Source of the DNA: Typha latifolia
Lineage: Eukaryota; Streptophyta; Magnoliopsida; Poales; Typhaceae
Direction of reading: 5' to 3'
Length of the DNA: 64,000 nucleotides
Assembly: GCA_019914945.1 (NCBI GenBank)
Contig: CM034100.1
Location: 13,093,096-13,157,095, forward strand
A program made the translations under genes and the position numbers. Each line of letters begins with the position of its first letter. Positions within the stretch are counted from its first letter, which is position 1. This document shows, piece by piece, positions 11,132-23,697 of this stretch. The notes beneath the pieces were generated by a model. It saw only the letters and a list, made by a program, of their open reading frames with translations, was not told the DNA's origin and ran no database searches.

Positions 11132-14100
11132 ATGAAGCCCAAGGCCGCAAAACCCAAAGGTAGGGGGAGAGCAAAAGCCTCGCCTTCTCCGGCGGCGGCG
11201 CGGCGGAGCTCTCCTGCCGGCGATCTCTCCCTCCAGCTCGGGAGCGTCTCCTTGTTCTCCTTCTCCTCCGATCCCCCGTCCCGCTTCCAGAAGCTTCTAG
11301 AAGCCGATGAGGGGCGGCCCGAACCGCCTCCCTCATCGGAGATGGAGGAAGCAGGGGAGGATAAGGACTGCATCCTGAGTCAAGATTTCTTCTGGTAGGT
11401 CGTTTATCGGTAGTTTCTTTTTCTTTCTCTTGGTTGTCTAAAGTTTGGATTTTTAGGTCGTCCGATTGTGTTTTGCAGCACTCCGGACTATATTACTCCA
11501 GATGCGCAGCAGATTTGGAACGATTTTGAGTTCAATAAGGTACAATATGTGATATTTGGCATTGACTCGGTGTTGTTTGGAAGATCCAGTTGTTAATTTC
11601 TGGTGTTGTACTGTTAGGAGAATATTCCTTGCCCCAAATCGCCGGAGAAGTCTGTGAATGGACGGAACAAGCGGCATCGACCAGGTATAAATTCAGCTTC
11701 TTGTGGTTTTTGTCTTATTTTTCACTTTACGTATTTTATCTTTGTTGTTTATAGTATTGCAGCAGAAGCTGCTAGATTCATCTCAGAAAATGTAGATTTT
11801 GATTTGATGATTGAGTTTTACGTTTCAAATTGATTGATTGATCTCTTTTAGTTATTTACAATGACAAAATACAATGGGTGAAGAGTTTGGGATACTGACA
11901 TCTTTTAATGGAAATGAGTTTCTGTATGGACGAATCAATCCTTAACTTTGGATGTTCACTGTTCATCAAGATGGTCTTTATGATTTGTGCACTTTTGTGT
12001 GTCTTTCTTTTAATTTCTTTTATTCATTTGGCTGTTATTCATATAAACAGTTCATCTTAAACTTGTTTTATTGTTGAGCAACAATCGGTAATATAATAAT
12101 TTATTGAGAGTTGGGGAATATGATAGTCAAATGGAGATATTAGTTACTTGGTTGATAACAAGAAGCAGGCAAGCATTAGGCTTCCAAGTAGTGGGAGAAA
12201 AGCCCTGGAAAGCATTCGTATCACATTATGAGTATTTATATATGTTTTCTAATCCTTCATTCCCGACCATCATAGGTATTTTAGATGTAACTGGAAAGTC
12301 CCAGCAACTTAGATGTTAGGACTAGGGTAAGCATATATGATTCTTTCTTAGCAATAATTCTGTACTATTTTTCTTGTTCTTACTGCTGTTGATTGTTCTT
12401 GCTCATAGATGGTATCCCAGGCAATTCTTGCCCGACCAACCTTCCATGCATTCAACAGATTGCAGATGTCCACTTGGATAATTTTGGGTCAGATGAACTT
12501 GAGGAAGAGAAGATGTTGCTAAATGGTTCACAAAAGAAACAAAATTATGTATCTCAATCTGCAGTAGCTTTGCGTTGCCGGGTTATGCCTCCACCATGCA
12601 TAAAAAATCCGTATATGAATGCATCTACATCAGTTGATCTAGAAATCTTTTGTGACAGGAGGTTGAAATCAACAGGTAAAATCCTCTTCATTTCTTCTAC
12701 GTGATTGTGCCTGTATAGTTTTGACCATTACAGTATTTTATCTACCTTAGTAGCACAAATTTGACATCCGAGATTTGGATATCATGATCTCTCATGTCAT
12801 TGCATTATATTTATTCTGCCCCAGTGTCCCAGAATTTATATGGTAATTTCTGGCGCAACAATGACATTGCATCTCAATGTTTATAATAAAGATTTAAGTA
12901 TTGATTTAATCTGCAATGATGCAATCATTTATATGTCAAAGCCTATGCCTTTTTCTTCTTCCCAAGAGGCTCATCTAGATCCCCTGAACCTTATGATTTA
13001 TCAGTCAAAGACATAGAACTTACAGAAAGAAATTCTCACTCCGTCTCTGAAACTTCATTATGGATAACATAACTATGATATATGCAGGTTTCTCTCCATC
13101 AGTGGGTAGTGATGGCCTCTCACGTTACCGCACTGATTTCCATGAAATTGAGGTCTGTCTTAAATTCCTATTTTATAGGCCCTTCTCACTGTCTAGTCAT
13201 AATAGTGGTTTAGTTATTTGTTGTTCCAACATTTGATTTACATATTAACTTGCTCCTTTTTCAGCAAATTGGGTGTGGTAATTTCAGTCGTGTATTCAAG
13301 GTTCTGAAGAGAATAGATGGCTGCTTGTACGCAGTGAAACAGAGCATAAAGCAGCTGCATCATGATGTGGAAAGGTAGCTTCATTTATGCAGCCTCTCAA
13401 TAACTTAGGAATTATTAGATAACATGACATCTCATAATCTTATCTTCCAGGAGGCAGGCATTGATGGAAGTTCAAGCTTTAGCAGCCTTAGGTGTCTCTT
13501 GTCATTCTTTTTCCTTTATTCATTGCACTATAAAACTTAATCAGTACAAGTAATTTGAATTTGCTCTCCATTTTAGGTTCTCATGAGAATATAATTGGAT
13601 ACTACACTTCGTGGTTTGAAAATGAGCAACTTTACATTCAGATGGAACTTTGTGACTGGTGTCTATCCGTCAACAGAAGCCATAAATCTAAGGGTGGAGA
13701 CATCCTTGCAATTCTGTATCAGGTTCTGAATTTCTGTTGCAACATCTTTTTAATGCTTTTGCTTTTTGTTCTTCGTGACTGCCATTTTGCTCGATTTTGC
13801 ATCCATGGAAATTACTAGGGATGAGTTCTTGATATGCATATATGCATTTTTAAATTTTTATGACAAATGCTATCTAATATAGATTAATGTCAACTTATTC
13901 ACCGCCACAGGCTAATTTAGTAATTGTAAAAGTATGGAAGTAGTGTAGTTAAGATTACAGAAGCATCAGACCAGGAACTTCATTAGAAATTACTGTGGTG
14001 CCTGCAAGGCATAGTTAAGATTTCAGAGTACAGGATTCCATTATATTATCATTCATTTTCAGGAACTTGAATATATACTGCACAAGATATTAAGATGTCA

Positions 14101-15655
14101 GAAACTTGAGCTTAAAATCTTTTTGGTGGGAAATATGGACAACCTAATATGTTTTGTTTTGTTATAAATCTGTCTTTGCAAATGCCATCAAAACAGTTAA
14201 GGACATCAATTGCTCAAAAAAGTTCTTATGAGTCAAAACACATTTAAAGAAGCAGTTCTATGCTTTCCAAGATTAAAGTTCAGAAAGATATTTCATAACT
14301 ACACTTGGATCAAGGAAAACAGAAAAAGAAGTTGAAACTAGATAAATCAGAATTACTTAATTCAGCTAAATTGATTGCAGATGTACCTCTATGTTAAAAT
14401 ACGTTGACCTTTTCTTTGCAGAAAATGATGCAACATTGTTTTATAGGAAAATAAATCTCCTCTTTGAGGTCTGAGGAGCTATCTTTAGGAAGCTGTAGTA
14501 TTGGTGGTTGTGAAGGATATTTCAAGTTTATACAATTTTGTCTCTGAGTCATCTATGGGTTAATGAGCTCTGCAGGACTTCCTTGTTTTTAGCTGTTCTG
14601 TCATTGAGGGAACCAGTTGATCAGATAGACAACAAAGAAGCATGTCACAAACTCACAATTCAATAGAGCAATATAAGGACATTATCTTTGCTTTGTTTTA
14701 AAGATAATGTTTGGAACTTTGGATTAGGATGTTCATACCTTGCTGCCTTTTCCATTTTGTTATGTACTCTCAACTTTGCAAATGCTTTAGTTTAATTGCA
14801 GCAATATCTAAAGCTTTCATCTGAGGGTAGTATAATAAATTCACTTTTGGTGCTTTGCAGAATAGATGCTTCATTTTAATTGACAAGACTAAATTTTAAT
14901 AAAGTTTAATTTGTTACAGATAGCTAAAGCATTGCGGTTTATGCATGAGCGTGGCATAGCCCACCTGGATGTGAAACCAGAGAATATATATGTCAAAAAT
15001 GGTGTCTACAAACTCGGAGACTTTGGGTGTGCAACACTTGTTGATCGGAGTTTGTGTATTGAAGAAGGCGATGCACGATACATGCCTCAAGAAATGCTGA
15101 ATGATAAGTATGAGCATCTCGACAAGGTTGACATCTTTTCTCTTGGAGCAACTACCTTTGAGCTTGTGAAAGGAACACCCCTTCCTGAATCCGGCCCTCA
15201 GTTCTTAAGCCTCAGAGAGGGCAAAATCCCACTGCTACCTGGGTATCCTATCCAGTTTCAGTCTTTACTAAAGGTAGAAATAATATTTGAATACCTCTTT
15301 TCATTTACTCCATTATATTATTCATGAGCTTAGCTTTAGGAAGCAGGATTGTTTGTGATCTGAATGAGATATTCCACTGTGTGAGTGGAACTTAGTAATA
15401 CCTAGTGGTTTTAGTAAATGCCTTTGGCTCTTCCCCTTTGGTTTTAACTTTTTTTCAAGAAGAAAAGCTGATCATCCATTCCTTTGCAAATGTTTGACAT
15501 AAAATGACTTCACCTTTTGTTGTTTTTTCTCCCATCTCTTAAAGGCCATGATGGACCCTGATCCTTTAAGGCGGCCTTCTGCAAGAGAAATCATGGAGCA
15601 TCCAATTTTTGAAAAGTTTGCTTTGCATCAATCCAGCAATCTAATATTGCGTTAA
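11132..15655 (+). CDS. WEE1: WEE1 cell-cycle checkpoint kinase
   Basis: Ten exons: 11132-11394, 11479-11539, 11618-11684, 12409-12675, 13088-13152, 13265-13374, 13451-13491, 13577-13722, 14920-15273 and 15545-15655. All borders are GT-AG and all phases agree, giving 494 codons; Arabidopsis WEE1 is about 500. The N-terminal part is low complexity and contains the plant WEE1 segments ILSQDFFCTPDYITPD and ALRCRVMPPPCIKNPY. The kinase domain starts near residue 242 with the Gly-rich loop IGCGNFSRVF. The ATP lysine is K266 (YAVK), the catalytic loop HLDVKPEN has D357, and DFG is at 374-376. GDARYMPQE is the Wee1-type activation segment. WEE1 phosphorylates the inhibitory Tyr of CDKA in the nucleus and acts in the plant replication and DNA-damage checkpoint. 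The start is the ATG that opens the GC-rich first exon. No broken motif is seen, so the gene looks functional. Confidence 0.95.
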
Positions 15656-16180
15656 TCTGCCCGGCTGATTATGGAATATTCTGACCTGTGAGTGGCATGT
15701 TCTTCATACCGTTTTGTAACATATCACACGATATAATGCCCAATTTTTGTAAAGATACTTGTCCTTTGGGCTTTTGGGACTATATGAAAAGTCATTCCTC
15801 AGTTGAGTTCAGAGTAAAACTTTTTCTTATTTAGTTTTAGAACAAGAAAAAAAACATATTTTAGTATGTCTTTTTATATTAGTATAATAAATTAGATAGT
15901 AGTTTATTAATATCTACTTCTCTTTTTTCTATTTCCATCTAAAATTTTTATATTTGCCAATTACTATTTCACTTCAAATGTAATAATTACACAATTATAT
16001 TTAGTTTATAATTAAACATTATAATAGCTTAGACGCGAATGTAAACTCTTCTATAAAAATATAAAAAAATTAACATGGTTATATTAGCATTGAACCATTG
16101 AAGGGTTGAAGTAAGGTATATTCTTTTATAATATACGGTTAATATGAACTCTACCTAAAGTTTGGTTTGCCAAAATGCAA
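15656..16180. other. WEE1 3' flank, AT-rich
   Basis: This should hold the WEE1 3' untranslated region. A clear polyadenylation signal could not be chosen among several AT-rich words. No other feature is seen. Confidence 0.4.
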
Positions 16181-18650
16181 TACTTATTAATGACGGGATT
16201 GGGGTTTTGCAGTACTTGTCAAACATTCATACTCCAAATATACGTGTAAACTGCGTGGGTAAATCTTTCCACGTGGTGTATCACATGACGTTAGTGATAA
16301 GATTTCACAAAGCACACAACAGCATAAGTTCATATCATAAATAAATTCAACCATAAGAGTCCGGATATAAGTTTTACAGGCCACAATAAACCTTCAAGAT
16401 ATACATCTAAAATACAACACTAAAGTCATAAAATACATCGTCAATTATAATGCCCTCGCAGGGGCTCAATACAATTAATAGACATAACTGAAATAAAAAG
16501 GCAACTACTCCTCGCTACTCGCAACTGCATCCCCTAACTCTAAAATAATGCCACAAAGAGGTGGTGAGCTTATAGCCCAGCGATTAGGATCCATACAATC
16601 TATAACAATAAAATCACAGGTGCATATCTAATGCATGCTTATAGTTGCTAGTAATAACAATACGCTTATTTAAATGACTTACCATGAGTTACTAAATCAA
16701 TGCAATTAATAAGGACTACACGTCACTATCCTGGAACATACTAATTCCTAAACATATTAGGATAAGTACACATAGATATAAAGCTTACTATAATCTTTTA
16801 TTCATACAAATCTCAATCATAATGTTTACATATTATGCACAGCAATAAAAGAGTAGTTTAGCCATCTCATGCTCACCGAGGCATTAATCATATTTATCAT
16901 AGCTCACCGAGCTATTCACCACATAGAAAATCATCCATCATCGTATACATCGAGGGAGAATATATACACATCTAGTGGTAATACCACCTACACATGTATG
17001 GTGACACTACATGTGACCGGTTGTCGGCTCATCAACAGACGTTCTAACCCTGCGTTGTCGGGTACCACTAGAGATATATTCTCACCTCACAATCATGTTC
17101 TTCTATCATCATAATCTAGTCCTGACTATGCAGTATAATTACCTGAATGCCACACATGCTCCCGACCTCAAGTGTAGGCTACTAATAGTATAGTTATATA
17201 AGATACACTCTAGCCTAATCCGAACCTGACTACTAATGATAGGTGGAAGTGGTGCAGTGTCTATAAGTGTATAGGGCATGTCATAGTCATTATGATTGTT
17301 ATATTTTATATTCACAATATATATTTATGCAAAGGTATATCATATAGGATACATGTAGAGCATTCTTATACTAATGTCTATGCTAATGTTAACATTCTCA
17401 TAATATTATGATGAGTAAATTATCAATAACTGCACATGTCAAGATATATCATGGTATACTAGATGCATGTATTAATACTGATATTTCCAACAGTATTATG
17501 ACAGGTATAATAACTCTAATTACATTATTCTAGGCTTGTATCAACTCTACTCGCCTATGGGGTCTCCGTAGTACACTAAATCTCTTCAACTAGCCGGCTC
17601 CTCCGGAATCCCAAAATCTTCCTCACGTCAATCCTATTAATTCACAAGTAAAGCTAAGATTACCGAACTAATAGAATTAATTATCTTATTAGAGAATTTA
17701 TGTTTAGGTATATACATGAGTCAAGAGTCTCCTAGGGTGAGTTTTATGTTATCCTAAAATTCACACCATAATAAATTGTCATTACAGGGGTTAGGCTAAT
17801 TAATCAAGTGGAAATAGATAAACGGGGTTATAGAGTCCAAATGGCCCCAAATGAGCTAGGCTGGGGGTATTGGGTTAGACTCAAGCCTATCCAATAGGCA
17901 AGGAAGGCTTTGGCGGGCTAAGGTGGGTGCAGCCCACCCAAATACTTAAGTTAGTGGGCTGCGGTCTGGGGGTTAAACAACCGCTACCCTCACTTATTAT
18001 CCTCTTCTGAGGGAGGAGACAAAGAGGGGAGAGGGAAAGCCCAGGGGGCTTTCCTTCTGTCTCCTTTTCTTCCAAGCGGGTCTTCTGAGGACCCTTCTCA
18101 TTGTGATTTATTCTCTTTTATTAGTTAATAGAAAGTTAATTGATTACTGACCATTATAGCTAAATTTAAATTAGCATCCCCTTTCTCCTACAATCAACCT
18201 TGCCTTGTAATGGTTTTGAACACAGATCAAGCTTAAGCTCATTTTAATTCAGGTTAAGATTATGATCTGAGCCCGATTCGAGTCTTTATACTATCTCGGG
18301 GTGTAACTGAGGTGAGCTTGATCGAGTCATAATTTTAATTATATAATAGTAATTAAATTTGGATCAAAATTAATTTTAAATTGATATTGTAAATCAAACT
18401 TTAATCGGCTCACTTTTGAACGTTAATCAAGTCTTATGGAGCTGGGCGAGATTATTTTAACAGCCATAATCCTATCTCAGAATCTCATCAGACTTTCTAG
18501 TGCTAATCAAGCATTAATTTTGTCTGGTGGTCGGTGTCACTAATCAAATCTCTCATCACATCTCCTCGCTTTAACTGCACTAGTCACCGCCACACCTTCT
18601 TAATTGGATAACAGAGGGAGAGAATTATCTCTCCTCTCCCTCACAATTTG
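16180..18650. repeat. copy A of an unclassified dispersed repeat
   Basis: Segments near 17130-17290 match 25750-25920 in word order (TGCCACA, a ..GACCTC.AGT segment, CTACTAATA or GCTAATAATA, then CATGTCATAG or TCTGTCATG). The two stretches are therefore copies of one family. The style, with no open frame over 100 codons, fits a non-autonomous retroelement, but LTRs were not identified. Borders are approximate. Copy B is split by the MULE. Confidence 0.45.
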
Positions 18651-21069
18651 CGTGCCAGAGTAGCAATCTTAGTTATCAATTAAACTATGGGATCCATGCA
18701 TCATCACCCTAGATTCGAGTAGATTAAGAATCTTTTTAGAGTTCCTTTTTCCAGTTCAATTATCTTGCTACCTGGAAGGCCTTAGTTGGCTGTGAACTAT
18801 TCTGAGTTTGTTCAATCTGAGACCTTTTCACTTACAGCCTAAGTTTTGGAGCTGCATGCCTAATAATAGCCAACTCTCTTTAGATTCTAGGGAATTTTTA
18901 AATCACTCTATATCTTAGTAGATTTTGTGATTAACGCCTGGCATTTTGAGCTATGTAGAATAGACTCTCTCTTTTTCATGTTACATCTTAATATTACTTT
19001 GACTCACTACTGTTAAATTACAAAAATACACTTGAGACAGTTTCTAATATAATCTCACTAGCCAAATTTACTAAAATATTTGTGAGAAATAAAATTTTGA
19101 AATTTATAATGATACTTCAAACTCTAGAGGATATTCCCAAAGAGCCATTTGGCAATATGTATCTAGAAAAACTACATCTATACTTGTAAAGTGTAATATA
19201 AAAATCAGTTTTTAATTTATAAAACTCATAGAAATGTTCTTTTTAGTGGCAAGGATGGCCTGGCTCTCATGTATCATCTTGACATCCAATATAATTAAGT
19301 GGATGTCAAAATACTTTCTCTTAATCTTTCAATTGAAAAATAAATAAAGAAGATATGAGACTTTTGTTTACATTAATTTCTCATTTAACACTATTAGATA
19401 ATGTATCTTGAAACACATAAAACCAAATGGCAACTTTCAATTTGAAAAGCAAGATTGACCAAGGCAATGGAGAAAGAAGGCATCCTCTTTCCTCCAATAT
19501 TTTAAAAATTTTAAAAAATAAACCTAGTATCTAAAGAAAATATTCTTGTATATATTTTAGATATAGTTAGTTTAGGCAAAAAGGAGTTACCCGGTGTGAT
19601 TGTGAAAAAGAGGATCAGATTGGTTCCTTGGCAAATGGGAAGGTTAAAGAGTTCCTCTTTGTGGAGAGAAGAATTGAAGAGATCACATTCAGAGTAGCAA
19701 AAGGAGCCAAAGTTCTATTTCGAGCCATGGCATGTAGAATTAAAGTCCCTACTAATGCACCAAAGTGTGGCATCATCCAACGAAAAGGATTCAAGCTCAA
19801 CCTAGCACCCTACTTGAAGATCCTGACACCAATCGACTATAAACATTAGTGATTAAATATTTATTCATCGAGAAGTGGCCAAGGGAGGAGGACCAAAAGA
19901 GATAAACATGCACCTTCTTCTCCTTCCTAACATAATTATTCTTCCTCCTCCCCTTTATTCTCTCTTCTTCACCTAGACCTCAGTCACGCCTCAACATCGA
20001 TGTTCAATGTGATAAGGTATACTGGGGTAGGAACTCCCTCTCCTTTGTAAGGTGCCTAGGTGGAGGATAAGAGTTTTGGGTATTTAGGAACATTTTGATG
20101 TCTTCCCCATCAAAATCTAATTGGTGTAGGCTTTTTATACCAATCCGGACTTATCGTTGTTTTCCTTTCCCAGCTAATCTTCGTGCTTGTTCCTCTCTTA
20201 GTCTACTCCATTATCTCTTTGCAAGTTGTTTGTCCATGGTTACTATTGGTATCTCTTAATGCTCTACAGCGTTGTGCATATTTGAGCCCACAATGGTCTG
20301 CAACGAGGCCACTGGACGTTGTGCCCTTTAGACCTGCAACGCCATTAGAGTTGTATGTCTTGTAATATCCTCTTTGTACTCTTTGAACTTGTTATAATAT
20401 ATTTACTCTTTAAACTTGTAATGTATTTTCGTCGTTGTGCAATGCCATCTCCCCCTCTCTATTGTGTTTCAAGCTTGTATCAGTTTCAGTGTAATTAATA
20501 AAATTCTTCATCAAAAGATTTTTCCTCAAACAACTGCTACTACTAATAAAAAGACGAGGAGTTAACCAGTAGGATATTATTCAAAAAATTCCCTCGATTC
20601 TATTGATTTGATTGATCAGACCGTCCTTCATTAATTTCTATAATGACAATTTGATCTCAATTAGAATAAATTATTGCATACTTAGTATAACAAAACCCTT
20701 CGAACTAGTTTTAACCATCTGATCAAATTAAAGTGGCTAATCATAAAACTAGCTTACATCTGAAAGAAGAAAAAGAAAAGAAACTGGTTAAATATGTTTA
20801 AGAACATAACATAAATTCTTCTGTTAGGTAACAGCTTAAAACTTTTGAGTCTTTTAACTTATGAGATCAACTAGAGCATGATACAGTCCGTTACCTAACT
20901 ATGGTAAGCTCGTTATGATTATCTAACAAAACTAACATTGGAACCTTCACTCAGGTCCTTCCATATATAATTGAAATCATCGTACAAAACCATACATAGC
21001 TTTCAATCACCAGAAACTAATTAATCATAACAACAACAGTATTTATGCAGCCAACTAACCAACTCACCA
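18651..21069. other. intergenic stretch with no supported gene
   Basis: Short open frames at 19628-19849 and 20183-20365 show no recognisable domain, have no splice-consistent continuation and look accidental. The 19980-20500 part has a moderately complex, repeat-like composition, but no termini were found. Confidence 0.4.
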
Positions 21070-21095
21070 AGAGAGAGAGAGAGAGAGAGAGAGTC
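21070..21095. repeat. (GA)n microsatellite
   Basis: A run of about 13 GA units lies about 90 bp beyond the MFT stop codon, within its probable 3' untranslated region or flank. Confidence 0.9.
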
Positions 21096-21184
21096 ACATG
21101 ACACAAATTATGAAATTAATACACTAAGATAGAGAGTAGCATATAATATGGTGGTAATTAAAAAGGTACGTAATACAACAAGGC

Positions 21185-22515
21185 TCAACGGCGGCGATTT
21201 CCGGGCTCCTTCTGTGAGTTGAAGTAGACGGCGGCGACCGGGAGCCCGAGCTCGTGCTCTGCCGCGAACCCCCGTGTGCTGAAATTCGCCCTCGACTCCG
21301 GCGGCGGCGCGCCGGCGGCGGCGAGCCGAGACCTCTGCTGGAATAAGACCAGCACGTACCTGTGGATGCCCACCGGCGGCTTGGGTCCCATGTAGGGGAC
21401 CACCTCCTCCCCTGCCAATAAAAAAGAAGGGACACGTGAAATGCGTCAGAGAAGTGACACGTGCCTTTTAGATAGACTGCGACACTTGCTAGCCATGCAG
21501 GCGAGCTGACACGTGTGATTTGGCGCTCTAGTGGAATTGTGGGGCAGATGCATGCATTCTTAGATATTCTATAATGAGAAACGTAAATGACATTTCTGCC
21601 CTTATATAGTTAGTTACATTCAAACTGTTAGAATTAAACCACCGATAATTTTATTTTCAAACTAAAACTATTATGTTTTTATTATATTTAATTAATTCAT
21701 ATATTTGAATTTTAAAATACTTATCAAAGAAAAAGTTATAGAAAATTTGTTCAACACATTAAAAATAATATCTATTCAATTTTAATTAATGTATTAAACA
21801 TCTAAAATCTGGTCTAATTGATATTATTTTAAATATGTTAAAAACTTATATATTTATAACTTCATCTCTAATAAATATTTTTAAATTTAAAATTAATATA
21901 ATAAAAATAATAATAGTTTCAGTTCAAATATAACTATAGGAGATAAAAAAAATAGTATAAAAAAACTATATTCTTAGCATGGGGTAAAACTTATAGTAAA
22001 AAAAACTGCTTACCTTGCGAAGGGTCTGTCCCACCTGGCATGTTGATCACCAACCTAGTTAAGTAAAAAAAAAAATATTAACAAAATTCAAATAATAATA
22101 ATAATAATAATAATAAAACAAAAGGAAGTAATAACACATGAATTTTAAATATCATTTACCAGTGAAGCCACTCTCTCATAGTGGGATCACTAGGGCTGGG
22201 AGCATCTGGGTCAGTCATCACCTACATAATTAAGACACATATATACATACATAGATTATCATTAGCATGCATGCAAGTATAACAAGGAGAAGAAATGAAC
22301 TAAACGATGATACTGACGAGAGTATAAAGATCGGTTGTTCGGCCGGCGATCTGGAGCGTCGGAGGGGCGGCGGCGATGGAGGGCTTGATATCGCAGCCGT
22401 TGTTGACGTGCTTGACTCCGTACTTCACAGAGATGCTTATGGTGGGGACGAAGAGGTCGACGACGTCGCCTATCACTCTTCCGACCACTAGGGGATCCAC
22501 GTAGCTACAAGCCAT
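21185..22515 (-). CDS. MFT: MOTHER OF FT AND TFL1-like PEBP protein
   Basis: Four exons: 22318-22515 (198 nt), 22160-22221 (62), 22014-22054 (41) and 21185-21411 (227). These are the standard sizes of the FT/TFL1/MFT family, with GT-AG borders and matching phases, for 175 residues. The protein opens MACSYVDPLVVGRVIGDVVD and has the ligand-pocket motifs DPDAPSPSDP and GIHRYVLVLFQQ and the end LPVAAVYFNSQKEPGNRRR. Residue 84 in MREWLHW is Trp, typical of MFT, where FT has Tyr and TFL1 has His. MFT proteins regulate seed dormancy and germination through ABA and GA signalling. The last exon is GC-rich. The ATG is chosen because it fits the family start and follows a (CT)n leader. No defect is seen. 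Confidence 0.95.
21433..21515. promoter_or_regulatory. three CACGTG G-boxes in MFT intron 3
   Basis: CACGTG occurs at 21433-21438, 21458-21463 and 21510-21515, each as ACACGTG. Such sites are bound by bZIP (ABI5-type) and bHLH (PIF-type) factors. They lie just inside the 3' end of intron 3, within 105 bp of exon 4. The regulatory role is inferred. Confidence 0.5.
21597..22005. repeat. AT-rich foldback repeat in MFT intron 3
   Basis: The two halves are imperfect reverse complements; for example 21765-21800 pairs with 21775-21845 around a centre near 21800. Outer arms share words such as AACTATTATG and its complement. It fills most of intron 3. It looks like an old MITE; no target duplication was identified. 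Confidence 0.45.
22091..22117. repeat. (AAT)n microsatellite
   Basis: About nine AAT units lie in MFT intron 2. Confidence 0.9.
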
Positions 22516-22524
22516 GGCTCGCTC

Positions 22525-22526
<2 letters not shown>

Positions 22527-22571
<45 letters not shown>
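22527..22571. repeat. (GA)n microsatellite in the MFT leader
   Basis: About 22 units lie 12 bp upstream of the MFT start codon. In the transcript this is a (CU)n tract in the 5' untranslated region. GAGA-type repeats are bound by plant BBR/BPC factors, so a regulatory role is possible. Confidence 0.9.
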
Positions 22572-22575
<4 letters not shown>

Positions 22576-22632
22576 GGTGCTTAAAAAAGAAGTAGAAGTG
22601 GTGAAATGGCCAGAGAGAGGGGTTTTTAATTC

Positions 22633-22638
22633 TATATA
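22633..22638 (-). promoter_or_regulatory. candidate TATA box of MFT
   Basis: The minus strand reads TTATATAG here, about 120 bp upstream of the MFT start codon, leaving room for the (CU)n leader. No competing TATA word was seen nearer the gene. Confidence 0.4.
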
Positions 22639-22727
22639 AGTTTTCTTTTCGTGCAAAAAGGTATAATGACTATAAATTAAAATGAGCTCAAGATGGGGCT
22701 GTTTTTGGGCATGCGGAAAGGAGGAGA

Positions 22728-22733
22728 CACGTG
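22728..22733. promoter_or_regulatory. G-box/ABRE in the MFT promoter
   Basis: The sequence GACACGTGG, an ABRE-like G-box, lies about 90 bp upstream of the candidate TATA box. ABA-responsive bZIP factors bind such sites. It is the fourth CACGTG around this gene. Confidence 0.5.
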
Positions 22734-22853
22734 GAGGCTGCCAGAAGAATCGATGTGGATTCTTCCACATGGACGGTGGGATTTCTGAGGGAGGTGGTTG
22801 GAGAAGGATTATTATGGAGTACAAATGCTGCAGTGCAGCTACTTTGCCGACTG

Positions 22854-22854
<1 letters not shown>

Positions 22855-22886
<32 letters not shown>
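22855..22886. repeat. (TA)n microsatellite
   Basis: About 16 TA units lie upstream of MFT, next to the MULE-end fragment that begins near 22900. Confidence 0.9.
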
Positions 22887-22890
<4 letters not shown>

Positions 22891-22899
22891 TAAAATGCC

Positions 22900-23110
22900 T
22901 TTAGTATAGGTTGGGTTTATTTGGGTTTGGGTTAGGATTAATTAGTATAGATTGGGTAAGCATAATATTTTTGTAATCTTTTTTACTATAGTTACTTAAC
23001 CTAGAGATTTATAACTAACAAATTACAAGGCTTGATTTGTAAATAGTAAAAATATAAGGTGTAAATCACACTTTTATTAATTAGTAGTGTCATTTGTAAA
23101 TTTCCTTATA
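22900..23110. mobile_element. solo end fragment of the MULE family
   Basis: The stretch carries the MULE subterminal words GGTTGGGTTTATTTGGGTTT and then CTTGATTTGTAAATAGTAAA and AGGTGTAAAT. These occur in the same order as in the reverse complement of 25960-26220. It is therefore a truncated end of that family with no coding part. Confidence 0.6.
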
Positions 23111-23174
23111 TTCTTTTTCAAGAGGATATATTTTTTTGAAAGAGAAGTGGAAAATTAATGCTCTAATTAAATCA

Positions 23175-23653
23175 CGAGTCTATATATATATGAATATTTT
23201 ATTAAATATACTATATATTTTATCTATTTTGTTATTCACACTCTATCTTTGATGATTTTGTTATCAGGCCCTTTTTTTATAATATTTATTTAACACTCTG
23301 ACGTTATTTTAACTAACTAACATTAACCAAATTATAAAAATACCCTCACCATCTCCTCTCCTCTACTTTACCCTCCGCCAACTTCCTTCATCTTCCCCAA
23401 CCACCTTCTCGGTCATCACCACCTTCTCCATCTTCCTTCTCTTTCTTCTTCAGAAAGAGAGAACGAAGAAAATGACGATAATTTATTAGATATATTTATA
23501 AATTATTTCGTATATTTTAATAGAATATTTTTTTACTGGTACTGTCTAAGTTAATCCAAAGTGTTTAAGAATTATAAGAAAAAAAAGAAAAGGTGGAGTT
23601 ACAAAATTTTAATCAGAAAATAGATAAACAATACGGTGTAATTTGTAAAATTC

Positions 23654-23655
<2 letters not shown>
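23175..23655. mobile_element. possible second MULE-type MITE
   Basis: The left part has TATTTTATCTATTTTGTTAT, CACACTCTATCTTTGATGAT and CAGGCCC. The right end reads ACGGTGTAATTTGTAAAATT, which reversed resembles the family terminus. The ends are only loosely inverted. The assignment to the MULE family is tentative. Confidence 0.35.

Positions 23656-23693
<38 letters not shown>
23656..23693. repeat. (TA)n microsatellite
   Basis: About 19 TA units abut the right end of the possible MITE at 23175-23655. Confidence 0.9.

Positions 23694-23697
<4 letters not shown>

Noticed and set aside
10950..11373. Minus-strand open frames of 108 and 128 codons
   Set aside because: They are antisense shadows of the GC-rich WEE1 first exon and promoter, with no domain or splice support.
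12104..12319. 71-codon plus-strand frame within WEE1 intron 3
   Set aside because: It lacks flanking splice signals in phase, and the joined WEE1 protein is complete without it.
22300..22824. 174-codon minus-strand open frame starting upstream of MFT
   Set aside because: It is the MFT first exon extended through the (CU)n leader and promoter; the upstream part is low complexity, the end runs into intron 1, and family length supports the ATG at 22515.
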